A stretch of 64,000 nt of DNA, taken from the NCBI GenBank assembly GCA_028285525.1, contig JANQOZ010000026.1, forward strand, positions 124,001-188,000. Reading direction: 5' to 3'. Both the position numbers and the translations under genes were made by a program. The notes under the pieces were generated by a model. The model was given only the letters and a program-made list of their open reading frames with translations. It had not been told where the DNA came from and did not search any database. This DNA comes from Lysobacterales bacterium. GTDB taxonomy: Bacteria > Pseudomonadota > Gammaproteobacteria > Xanthomonadales > SZUA-38. Shown piece after piece: positions 16,416-23,822 of this stretch; position 1 is the first letter of the stretch; each line of letters begins with the position of its first letter.

Positions 16416-18063
16416 AGAGCGCCTCCCGATTCTGCGGCATCATGAGGAAAGGCCACGGGGCCGGAAAAAACTGGTCCACCGCAACTTCAATCATCGTTGG
16501 CCCCTTCTCCTCGAATGCCCGACGAATGGCGGTTCGTAAAGACTCGGGATCGGTCGCATGGTAAGCGGCTGCCCCAAAGCTGTGTGCCAGCGCAACAAAG
16601 TCCGGGTTATGGAGATCGGAACAGATCACGTTGCCGTCGAACCACTCCTTTTGCTGGCGCTGGACGTTGGTGTAACGGTGGTCGTTAAAGACGATGCTGA
16701 TCAGCGGAAGCGCGTATTGAACCGCCGTGGCCAGCTCCTGGATATTGAACATGATGCCGCCGTCACCGCTGATTTGAATCACCCGCTTGCCGGGATGGGC
16801 GGCGACAACTCCGAGAGCGGTTGCGAAGCCAAAGCCGAGCGTGCCCATATATCCGGCGGACACGTGCTGCCGCGGTTGCTGCACCGGGAACCCATACCAC
16901 GAGACGAAACCCACCTGGGTTACCTCATCCACAAAATATCCGTCGTCCGGTAGCTCGTCGCGGATCACGTCCAGGAACGCCATCTGCGGGGCGACATCCT
17001 GACGCACCTTCTGATCGATATCGGCGCGCAGCGCTTCGAGCTCCGACCGTCGATCGCCGGGCGTCTCGCCAGCCGCTTCGAGGTGTTGCTGCAGCGCGGA
17101 CAGCACCTGGCTGGCATCTCCAACCAGTCCCACCTCAGGGTCGCAGATTCGGCTGATCTGCTCGGGATCGATGTCCACCCGGATGATCTTCAGACCATCG
17201 TCTTTGCCCCACATCACCAGGGGCCAGTGCAGTCGGGTACCAACCGCAAGCACAACGTCAGCCTCACCCCAAAGCGCATGCCCGGCCGGAAAATTAGCGG
17301 ACAGATAACTGTCAGCAGGGATAATGCCTTTGCCGCCGCGACAGGCCATGACCGGCGCCTGGAGACGTTGCGCCACCGCATCGATCGGCTCGCGCGCATC
17401 AATGGCGCCCGAGCCCACCACAATCATGGGTCGCTTTGCCTCCTGGAGAAGCGACGCGGCGGCGGCAAGGTCCGCTTGCGACGGCAGCGGTGGTTCCGGC
17501 AGGGCCACGGGCACACCAACATCAACCGGAGCGCTTTGCCCCATGACGTCCATCGACATTTCCACCACCACGGGCCGTGGAACGCCGGAGTTAAGATCTG
17601 CAAACGCCTGGTGAATTGCCGACGGCGCGGCCTCCGGCGACGGGATGTGCACCGTGCTTTTCGCGATGTGGGAGATCATCCCGATCTGATCGTTGATCTC
17701 GTGAAGCTCCCCGTAGCCCTTGCCCATAGCGTGGGATGGAATCTGACCGGAAATACACAGCACCGGCGTGTAGTTGCCCCAGGCCGTACAGAGGGCGGCG
17801 GAGGCATTCAGGAGGCCCGGACCGGGCACAACCGCACAGACGCCCACCCGACCCGTAGATCGAGCATAGCCATAGGCCATGTAGGCAACACCCTGCTCGT
17901 GTCGGGAGTGAATCACCCGTATCTGATCCCGACGCTTGTAGATGGCGTCAAACAGATGGTCGAGCTGACCGCCGGGGAGCGCGAACACCGTGTCGACGCC
18001 GTTTGCGATCAGCGCCTCAACAATGGCCTGCGCGCCGGTGAGTTCCTGCGATTGATTGCCCAT
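16408..18063 (-). CDS. Thiamine-diphosphate enzyme of the acetolactate synthase/decarboxylase superfamily
   Basis: The 551-residue enzyme has a pyrimidine-binding domain with the activating Glu in IHSRHEQGVAYMAYGYAR, a central domain, and a C-terminal PP domain with GDGGIMFNIQELATAVQ followed by IVFNDHRY (the Mg/ThDP GDG...N motif). The order resembles the large subunit of acetolactate synthase, but no small subunit gene is present and the neighbours are catabolic. It may be a 2-oxo-acid decarboxylase, carboligase or C-C lyase. It lies two bases after the small membrane protein gene and overlaps the aminotransferase by eight bases. Together with the aminotransferase and aldehyde dehydrogenase it forms an Ehrlich-like trio. 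The precise reaction cannot be read from motifs alone. Confidence 0.9.
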   Translation of the reverse strand: MGNQSQELTGAQAIVEALIANGVDTVFALPGGQLDHLFDAIYKRRDQIRVIHSRHEQGVAYMAYGYARSTGRVGVCAVVPGPGLLNASAALCTAWGNYTPVLCISGQIPSHAMGKGYGELHEINDQIGMISHIAKSTVHIPSPEAAPSAIHQAFADLNSGVPRPVVVEMSMDVMGQSAPVDVGVPVALPEPPLPSQADLAAAASLLQEAKRPMIVVGSGAIDAREPIDAVAQRLQAPVMACRGGKGIIPADSYLSANFPAGHALWGEADVVLAVGTRLHWPLVMWGKDDGLKIIRVDIDPEQISRICDPEVGLVGDASQVLSALQQHLEAAGETPGDRRSELEALRADIDQKVRQDVAPQMAFLDVIRDELPDDGYFVDEVTQVGFVSWYGFPVQQPRQHVSAGYMGTLGFGFATALGVVAAHPGKRVIQISGDGGIMFNIQELATAVQYALPLISIVFNDHRYTNVQRQQKEWFDGNVICSDLHNPDFVALAHSFGAAAYHATDPESLRTAIRRAFEEKGPTMIEVAVDQFFPAPWPFLMMPQNREALCD

Positions 18064-18065
18064 GC

Positions 18066-18323
18066 CTACTGTCCCGTCTCCAGCGCCCGGGCCCGCTTGC
18101 GGCGCCGATAGCGCAGCAGAAAGAACGGAAACCCGAACAGGTATCCCCAGACCCTCGGATTGCGCAGCGCGGTGCTGGCCGCGGCGACAATGTCATCCGG
18201 GCTGACGTAGACGCGCGTCTGCATGCGTTGCGACGTCGCGCTGTGCACGATCAGATGGTCCTTTTTGTACTCAAAGCGGCCGAACTCGAAATCTACGTCA
18301 GCCAGCTTGCTCTTCACTTTCAT
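18066..18323 (-). CDS. Small conserved-context membrane protein, unknown function
   Basis: The 85-residue product is not recognised. Residues 1-48 are hydrophilic (KVKSKLADVDFEFGRFEYKK). Residues ~52-72 (ALRNPRVWGYLFGFPFFLLR) contain a short hydrophobic stretch, and the end is strongly basic (RYRRRKRARAL), which suits a single-pass protein with a cytoplasmic tail by the positive-inside rule. It is credible because it fits exactly between nitrilase (10-base gap) and TPP enzyme (2-base gap) genes in an operon with almost no spare DNA. It may tether or chaperone an enzyme of the pathway; that is speculation. Confidence 0.7.
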   Translation of the reverse strand: MKVKSKLADVDFEFGRFEYKKDHLIVHSATSQRMQTRVYVSPDDIVAAASTALRNPRVWGYLFGFPFFLLRYRRRKRARALETGQ

Positions 18324-18333
18324 CAGCGTCAGC

Positions 18334-19485
18334 TCATGACTTTTTCAGGCGCCCTGTCTTCTGGGCGTAATCGATGCGTTTCTGCAGCAGCTCCGAGACC
18401 TCATCCGGCGCAACTCCGGCAGGCGGCGTGAACTGCCCCCGGCCGTAGATGTCGTCAAAGACCTCCTTACAGATCGATACCTTTTCAGACAGCGACCGTG
18501 GCGGCTTGCCGGACGGGAAGCGGTTCGGTGGATAGATGGGCCGGGTGTACATGTCCCGGAAACCCTCGGTGCGCACGTCCACCCAGGTGTTGTGGTTGGT
18601 GCGCGTGCGGTATTGGCGCAACGCTTCGATATCGATTGTGGTCGCCAGCACCTGCTCAGCGGGATAGGGCGCTTCCCGCATCATCATGCCCGTATAGTCG
18701 ATCGCAAATGAGTGACCCGGGCAGAAGGCTTTCGGATAAAACTCATAGTTCACCGAACCCCAGTTGGAGCCCAGGAGGTAACACATGTTGTCGTGAGCAC
18801 GCGCGCGTCGGGTGAACCGCCAGAAATCCCACGGTTCCGACACCCCTTCCACCTCCTGAATCGCGCCGGGGTGGCAGATCACTTCGGCACCGTTATAGCC
18901 AAGGGCGCGCGATACCTCGGGCGTACACCCGTCATGACAGGTCATCGTGCCGAGCTTGCCAATGGGTGTATCGACGACCGGAAACAGGTCGCGGATCCCA
19001 CCGCCGATCTTTTCGCAGTACTCATCGAAGATATCGTGTGGGCTGGTCCCCAGCCCGATCGATGCCGGGATATGCCACTTGTGGTACTTCAGGACCACGT
19101 CGCCGTCGGGTCCAACGATAAAGTTGGTGTTGAACCAGCGGTCCGGAAAGGCATCGAGCTGTTCAACAACGCCGCCGCCGCAGATGTACAGGTCGTACTG
19201 GCGGGCGATCTCGCCGAGCTGGTCCACCTCAGGGCCGGGGATCGTCACGGCCTTTTTCATCTGGTCGGCAATCCGGGATTCACCCTTGCCGGGCGTTCCG
19301 ACACCCTGCATGAAGTACTCGGGCAGCACCACAAGCCGAACAGGCACCTCCCAGAAATAGCCGACGCCGAAATGAATGAGATTATTCACTCGATCCAGAT
19401 TGCGCTGGATGTCCGCGCGGTCTTGCACCACGGTGACCTCCGGCTGAACAATCAGCGCGGTGTAGGGGTCGATTCGATCTGTCAT
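18334..19485 (-). CDS. Nitrilase-superfamily amidohydrolase (aliphatic amidase-like)
   Basis: The 383-residue carbon-nitrogen hydrolase shows all three catalytic residues: Glu in VLPEYFMQGVG, Lys in LKYHKWHIPA and Cys in TMTCHDGCTPEVSRALG. The Cys-His-Asp-Gly context and the following YNGAEVICHPGA look closer to aliphatic amidase/formamidase than to classical nitrilase (usually CWE). It hydrolyses an amide or nitrile bond, releasing ammonia or an amine. It is the third gene of the manD operon, 11 bases behind the FAD oxidoreductase and 10 before the small membrane protein. Its presence argues that the substrate of the pathway, or an intermediate, contains an amide nitrogen. Confidence 0.92.
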   Translation of the reverse strand: MTDRIDPYTALIVQPEVTVVQDRADIQRNLDRVNNLIHFGVGYFWEVPVRLVVLPEYFMQGVGTPGKGESRIADQMKKAVTIPGPEVDQLGEIARQYDLYICGGGVVEQLDAFPDRWFNTNFIVGPDGDVVLKYHKWHIPASIGLGTSPHDIFDEYCEKIGGGIRDLFPVVDTPIGKLGTMTCHDGCTPEVSRALGYNGAEVICHPGAIQEVEGVSEPWDFWRFTRRARAHDNMCYLLGSNWGSVNYEFYPKAFCPGHSFAIDYTGMMMREAPYPAEQVLATTIDIEALRQYRTRTNHNTWVDVRTEGFRDMYTRPIYPPNRFPSGKPPRSLSEKVSICKEVFDDIYGRGQFTPPAGVAPDEVSELLQKRIDYAQKTGRLKKS

Positions 19486-19496
19486 ATCAGCCTCGG

Positions 19497-21086
19497 TTAG
19501 AACTCAAAATCATCGTCATCGTCGGCGGACCCACCTCGCAGATCAGCCAGTATCTCCCGCGCGGCAATGCTGCCCATGCCGCAGATACCGCCGCCGGGAT
19601 GGCAGGAAGGGCCGGTCATGTAAAAACGGTCCACGGGTCCGCGATAGTTTGCGTAATTCGGGAACGGCCTGAACGGCCCCATCTGCGAAAGAATTCGTTC
19701 GCCACCGGTCGTGACGCCCTTGTGGAAACACCAGTTCGCCCGCTCCAGACTGGGCCCGGTTTCGACGTATTCCCCGAGGATATTGTCATCATCCATATTG
19801 GTGGTGTAGGAGCGGAGCTGCTTCAGCAGCACATCGCGGATGTAGCTGGGGCCGACCTGCTCCCAGTCTTCACCGCTCGCGAGGTTCACCGGCACAAAGG
19901 TGTCCATGATCAGGGTGTGTTTACCCTCCGGTGCCCGAGTGGGGTCCATGGTGGTCCACGCCGCCGTCCAGAGAAATGGGTTGGTCGGCGCAATACCCTG
20001 AGCAATCTCGTGGTACTGCCGGTCGATGTCAGCAACCGTACCGAAGATTCGCTGAAAGGCCGTCTTGTCCATTTCCGAACCGTTTCGAAAGCTCGGTGCT
20101 TCATTCAACGCATAGTGCACGCGAGCGATGGTGACATCGCCAAACACGAAATTACGCACCATGGTCTTGAAACCCGCGGGCAGTTCGTCGTCGGCAAACC
20201 CCTTGAGATACGTCTGGAAGGGATCAAGTCCGCTGACCACCGCCTGGCTGGCGGTGATTTCAGTGCCGTCTTCCAGGCGGACTCCCTGACAGGCTTTGTT
20301 GCTCACAAGAAACTTGCTGACCGTGGCGCCGGTGACCACCTTTCCGCCGTTCGCTTCGACATAGCGACGCAGCGACTCGGACAACATGCCGCTGCCACCC
20401 TCGGGAATTGACTGCCCGTAGTAGTGAATGCTGGGAATCATCACGTAAAACCCGGCCGCCGTGCCGAGCTGATCCGGAAGCGTCTGTGGCGCCGTCGCCC
20501 AGCCGAGGATGAACGCCCGCACATGTTCGTTTTCGAAATTCTCGAGCGTGAACTGGCGGGAACTCAGCTGATAATCCCGTAGCCGGCGCAGTCCCTCCGG
20601 ACTATTCTCCATGGCCTGATACATGTAGCTCGGCGGCGTCGGCGGAGAAAACATGCCCTTGATGACGCCATCCTGAATCTCGCCAAACTCGTCATAGATC
20701 TCCCGATAGCGCCGCGCATCCGCTTTCGAATACTCGGCGATGCTGTCGCAGGTCTTGTCGACATCCCGGTAAACCACAATCCCCTGCCCTTCGTGCTTAT
20801 TGGGGTGACCGGTAATGTGGTCATCTGACCACAGGTATTTCAGCCCGTAGTTTTCGAGCTCAGGCTTGAGCTTCTGGAAGTCCGGATTCAGGTGAATCCA
20901 GACATGAGAAGACCCAAATGGATCGTGCTGGAAACCGGGCAAGGTCAGCTCGCGGGTAACGACGCCGCCGCCCACCCAGTCGTTGCGTTCGAGCACGATG
21001 ACGGAAACGCCCTCGCGCGCGAGCATCGCCGCGCACATTAGGCCGTTGTGCCCACCACCGGCTATGACGACATCTGCATCACTCAT
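19497..21086 (-). CDS. FAD-dependent oxidoreductase, phytoene-desaturase-like family
   Basis: Start chosen at ATG 21086 (MSDADVVIAGGGHNGLMCAA), preceded by AGGAAAAGAG; an upstream in-frame codon would add 17 residues without a function. The ~529-residue protein has a Rossmann FAD motif at the N-terminus (GGGHNGLMCAAMLAREGVSV, then LERN) and the family's C-terminal signature FYMTGPSCHPGGGICGMGS, with an acidic tail (DDDDDFEF). Related enzymes desaturate or ketolate carotenoids, but many members in catabolic clusters oxidise amines or alcohols. No carotenoid genes are nearby, so I infer a pathway oxidase/dehydrogenase. It lies 22 bases after manD and 11 before the amidase gene in one operon. 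Confidence 0.88.
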   Translation of the reverse strand: MSDADVVIAGGGHNGLMCAAMLAREGVSVIVLERNDWVGGGVVTRELTLPGFQHDPFGSSHVWIHLNPDFQKLKPELENYGLKYLWSDDHITGHPNKHEGQGIVVYRDVDKTCDSIAEYSKADARRYREIYDEFGEIQDGVIKGMFSPPTPPSYMYQAMENSPEGLRRLRDYQLSSRQFTLENFENEHVRAFILGWATAPQTLPDQLGTAAGFYVMIPSIHYYGQSIPEGGSGMLSESLRRYVEANGGKVVTGATVSKFLVSNKACQGVRLEDGTEITASQAVVSGLDPFQTYLKGFADDELPAGFKTMVRNFVFGDVTIARVHYALNEAPSFRNGSEMDKTAFQRIFGTVADIDRQYHEIAQGIAPTNPFLWTAAWTTMDPTRAPEGKHTLIMDTFVPVNLASGEDWEQVGPSYIRDVLLKQLRSYTTNMDDDNILGEYVETGPSLERANWCFHKGVTTGGERILSQMGPFRPFPNYANYRGPVDRFYMTGPSCHPGGGICGMGSIAAREILADLRGGSADDDDDFEF

Positions 21087-21108
21087 GTTCGAATTCTCTT
21101 TTCCTGAC

Positions 21109-22317
21109 TCACCAGTTCCACATGCCGCCGTCCTCACGGCGGTTTACCGGGAGGTAAGCGCGTTCGTAGGGATAGCTGGCAGCCAGCTTTTCATCGAGAT
21201 CGACACCATGGCCCGGCGCTTCACCCGGATGCATCAATCCATTCTCAAAGGTGTAGGCATGAGGGAAAACCGCATCGGTTTCCTCCGTATGGCGCATGTA
21301 TTCCTGGATACCAAAATTGCTGATCGCCAGATCGAAATGAAGCGCGGCGCCCATGGTGACGGGCGATAGATCCGTTGCGCCATGACAGCCGGTGCGAACG
21401 TGATACAGGTCTGCGAGATCCGCAATACGTCGCAGGTGTGTGATGCCACCGGCGTGCAATACAGTTGCCCGGATGTAATCGATCAGCAGGTTCTGGATCA
21501 AGGTGCGGCAATCCCAGATGCTGTTGAACACCTCGCCCACCGCCAGCGGTGTGGTTGTGTGCTGCCGAATCAGTTGGAAGCCATCTTGATTATCGGCCGC
21601 TACTGCGTCTTCCATCCAAAACAGCCGGCTCGGCTCGAGCGCTTTCCCCAGACGCGCCGCTTCGATCGGCGTTAGACGGTGATGCACATCGTGCAGAAGA
21701 TGCGGCTCGAAACCGTAAGTCTCGCGCAGGCGATCAAACAGCTGCGGCGTATGGTCGAGGTATTTTTCCGTGGACCAAACGTTTTCCTGGGGCAGCCCAT
21801 CGGCGGCAGGCTCGTAATACATCTTGTCGCTGGAAACGCCGTAGGTAGAAGCAAGGCCGGGCACTCCGGTCTGCGCGCGGACCGCGCGGTAACCCAGCTC
21901 AAGGTAACGTCCCACCTCATCGACAGTTTCGGAGACCGTTTCACCGTTGGCGTGACCGTAGACCATCACCCCTTCCCGGCTGGCGCCACCCAGCAGCTGG
22001 TAAAGCGGCATTCCTGCTGCCTTCGCCTTGATATCCCACAGAGCGACGTCAACCGCGGCGATAGCCGTCATTGTCACTGGGCCACGCCGCCAGTAGCAGC
22101 CCCGATAAAGGTATTGCCAGGTGTCTTCGATCCTGCCGGCATCACGCCCGATCAGGCAGGGCACCACGTGTTCCTCCAGATAGGCGACGACCGCCTTCTC
22201 GCGACCGTTCAGCGTCGCGTCTCCAAGACCGTAGATGCCGCCCTCCGTCTCGATTTTCAGCGTCACGAAGTTGCGCCCGGGGGAGGTTACAATGACGCTC
22301 GCCTGGGTAATTTTCAT
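21109..22317 (-). CDS. manD: D-mannonate dehydratase-like enzyme of the enolase superfamily (ManD/RspA type)
   Basis: The 402-residue protein matches the ManD subgroup closely from start ([20 protein letters not shown]) to the diagnostic end (EDGGMWNW). Family catalytic residues are visible: Arg in [13 protein letters not shown], Tyr in ASTYGV, metal ligand Asp and acid His in [11 protein letters not shown], Glu in [12 protein letters not shown], Glu in [12 protein letters not shown] and His in [11 protein letters not shown]. ManD members dehydrate D-mannonate (sometimes D-gluconate) to 2-keto-3-deoxygluconate, but several members have very low activity on these acids and unknown real substrates. 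No KDG kinase or aldolase gene is in the window. It is the promoter-proximal gene of the seven-gene operon and has the operator-like element 54-75 bases upstream. Confidence 0.93.
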   Translation of the reverse strand: MKITQASVIVTSPGRNFVTLKIETEGGIYGLGDATLNGREKAVVAYLEEHVVPCLIGRDAGRIEDTWQYLYRGCYWRRGPVTMTAIAAVDVALWDIKAKAAGMPLYQLLGGASREGVMVYGHANGETVSETVDEVGRYLELGYRAVRAQTGVPGLASTYGVSSDKMYYEPAADGLPQENVWSTEKYLDHTPQLFDRLRETYGFEPHLLHDVHHRLTPIEAARLGKALEPSRLFWMEDAVAADNQDGFQLIRQHTTTPLAVGEVFNSIWDCRTLIQNLLIDYIRATVLHAGGITHLRRIADLADLYHVRTGCHGATDLSPVTMGAALHFDLAISNFGIQEYMRHTEETDAVFPHAYTFENGLMHPGEAPGHGVDLDEKLAASYPYERAYLPVNRREDGGMWNW

Positions 22318-22370
22318 GGGGTGCCGGGCAAACGAAAGGCCGGTTTGGCGTGACTACTCATGGTAGCGAT

Positions 22371-22392
22371 CATACTAATTATCCTACTAATG
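22371..22392 (-). promoter_or_regulatory. Operator-like element A upstream of manD
   Basis: Read on the minus strand the core is TTAGTAGGATAATTAG. It lies 54-75 bases upstream of the manD ATG and contains TACTAAT twice, five bases apart. It matches element C (upstream of the TonB receptor) at 14 of 16 positions. It is the best candidate binding site for the adjacent FadR-type regulator. Confidence 0.62.
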
Positions 22393-22540
22393 CGCAATCT
22401 AACAATCTGGGATTCGCACTCACTCGTTCGTTGGTCAAAAAATATTTAAATTATTGATCTGAATAACTATTTCTCAATTTACAATGAATAATTACGAGCT
22501 TACCCGCTCGCAAATGAAAAGACCGGCGGCCATTCTATTT

Positions 22541-22564
22541 AACCAATTAGTCCTGTTAATTGAG
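22541..22564 (+). promoter_or_regulatory. Operator-like palindrome B upstream of the FadR-type regulator gene
   Basis: CAATTAGTCCTGTTAATTG has six-base arms CAATTA/TAATTG. Its reverse strand (TTAACAGGACTAATTG) matches element A or C at about 10 of 16 positions, including the central AGGA. It lies ~56 bases upstream of the regulator ATG at 22620, suiting autoregulation. Confidence 0.5.
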
Positions 22565-22619
22565 ATGCGACCATGGCCATAATCCCGAACTCAATCGCCA
22601 GAAATCAGGCTTACCCACC

Positions 22620-23357
22620 ATGAGCAAGCGAGAAGCAAAACCCCTGAATACCCGGTCCCGCGGCCAGACCGCACTGGTGGTAAAAACCCTGGGCCGAAAG
22701 ATCGCCTCAGCCGAGTTACGCCCTGGGGACACGCTGCCCGTGGAGCAGGATCTGGCTGACAGCCTTCAGGTGGGGCGAAACTCGCTACGCGAAGCCATAA
22801 AGATCCTGTCGGCAAAAGGCATGATCTCTACCGCGCCTCGCAGTGGAACCAAAGTCCGACCGCCAGAAGACTGGAACATGCTCGACCCGGACCTGCTGAG
22901 CTGGCATGCAGATCCGAAAATCGCCACGCCGGAGTTTCTGCTGTCCTTGACTGAGACCCGAAGGATTATCGAGCCCGAGGCCAGCCGACTGGCGGCACGG
23001 CGGGCAACCCGGGAAGATGTGGCACGCATCCTGTCTGCTTATGAGCGCATGGAGCAATTTGAGGAAACGGAAGTCGACCTCGACGCCGACATTCAGTTCC
23101 ACACCTCGATTCTCACCGCCACCCATAATCCGATCCTCGCCAACTTTCGCCATTGCATCATTACGTTTCTGAACGCACATTTTCGCTACGCCGACAAAGA
23201 CGTCATGACCACGGCCAGCAACCTGGCCATGCACCGCAAAATTGCCTGGGCTATCGCCGCCGGTAAGGAACAAGACGCGTTTGACGCGACAGCGGAACTG
23301 CTGGAAGTGAACCGGGGCAAGATCGAGAGCGAAATAGAGACGCTCAAGGACCAATAG
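22620..23357 (+). CDS. FadR-family (GntR/FCD) transcriptional regulator
   Basis: From ATG 22620 the product is 245 residues; a TTG at 22560 would add 20 residues that include palindrome B DNA and is unlikely. The winged helix-turn-helix (LPVEQDLADSLQVGRNSLRE, then GTKVRPPEDWNMLDPDLLSW) is followed by an FCD ligand domain with conserved His in FHTSILTATHNPILANF. The segment W-N-M-L-D-P-D-L is typical of DgoR/UxuR-like regulators of sugar-acid pathways. Such proteins bind a pathway intermediate and release DNA. It is divergent from the manD operon and followed by the TonB receptor. Operator-like elements flank it on both sides, so it probably controls the manD operon, itself and the receptor. 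Confidence 0.93.
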   Translation: MSKREAKPLNTRSRGQTALVVKTLGRKIASAELRPGDTLPVEQDLADSLQVGRNSLREAIKILSAKGMISTAPRSGTKVRPPEDWNMLDPDLLSWHADPKIATPEFLLSLTETRRIIEPEASRLAARRATREDVARILSAYERMEQFEETEVDLDADIQFHTSILTATHNPILANFRHCIITFLNAHFRYADKDVMTTASNLAMHRKIAWAIAAGKEQDAFDATAELLEVNRGKIESEIETLKDQ

Positions 23358-23822
23358 CGAACCCTCGCCCCTGCCCCACCGCACTGACCTTCGAAGAGCC
23401 CAGAGAGCCGCTGGGCATGCCCCCCCTGCAGCTCGGGCCCTCCGTGCAGCAGAAAAGACCCGGAAACCGCCCATTTATCCGCCGCACATTAACCTCGGCG
23501 AACTTGCGCCCGAAAGTTGCCGCCCGGGCCGGGCTCCGATCGACGCAAGGGATAATCTGACATTTAGTAGGATTATTAATAGAATCCCGGGCTTGCTCCT
23601 TTGATCTTAAAATATTGTTTTTATTATATTTTTTAGTTCCTTTTGGGCAAGGCTAAGGTAATTTCGTGGCGATAATGACTATTGATTACTGATTAATAGT
23701 AGGTTTTAATCGGGCTGCAGTGGTTTGCTGCGAGCTCTCTAAAACGGAAAAGAAAAGGGCTTATGCTGACTTCGGCGCAGAGCGGAAAGGACACCGCCAA
23801 CCGCCGCTACCTGGGAATCGCC
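23358..23822. other. 465-base leader region of the TonB receptor gene
   Basis: No gene is supported. 23358-23540 is GC-rich trailing sequence behind the regulator. 23541-23760 is AT-rich and contains element C, the inverted repeat ACTATT...AATAGT (23678-23700), and a weaker element-like sequence TAGTAGGTTTTAAT at 23698-23711. It probably contains the receptor promoter. The long distance to the start may leave room for a structured leader. Confidence 0.6.
23561..23582 (+). promoter_or_regulatory. Operator-like element C upstream of the TonB receptor
   Basis: The core TTAGTAGGATTATTAA differs from element A at 2 of 16 positions and lies about 240 bases upstream of the receptor ATG at 23823. 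Sharing this with manD links the receptor to the same regulon. Confidence 0.6.

Larger units (their letters stand above)
22318..22619. other. Divergent control region between manD operon and its regulator
   Basis: About 300 bases without a gene. It is markedly more AT-rich than the surroundings, especially 22435-22500 (AAAATATTTAAATTATTGAT and similar), as expected for two opposed promoters. It holds the two operator-like elements listed separately. No small ORF or terminator is convincing. Confidence 0.7.

Noticed and set aside
13810..18063. Indole-3-acetate (auxin) biosynthesis operon
   Set aside because: The enzyme types would allow it, but no residue pattern specifies tryptophan or indole substrates and manD and the TonB receptor point elsewhere. 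Kept only as a test idea.
16408..18063. Housekeeping acetolactate synthase (ilvB/ilvI)
   Set aside because: No small-subunit gene and no ilv neighbours; the operon is catabolic in composition. The reaction is left open.
14533..20411. Several long plus-strand ORFs (260-342 residues) opposite the manD operon, for example 17083-18111 and 19599-20411
   Set aside because: They lie wholly opposite genes with strong family motifs and show no motifs of their own. GC-rich third positions create such open antisense frames.
22560..22619. TTG start for the FadR-type regulator at 22560
   Set aside because: It would encode part of palindrome B and a leader that no family member has. ATG 22620 gives a standard N-terminus.
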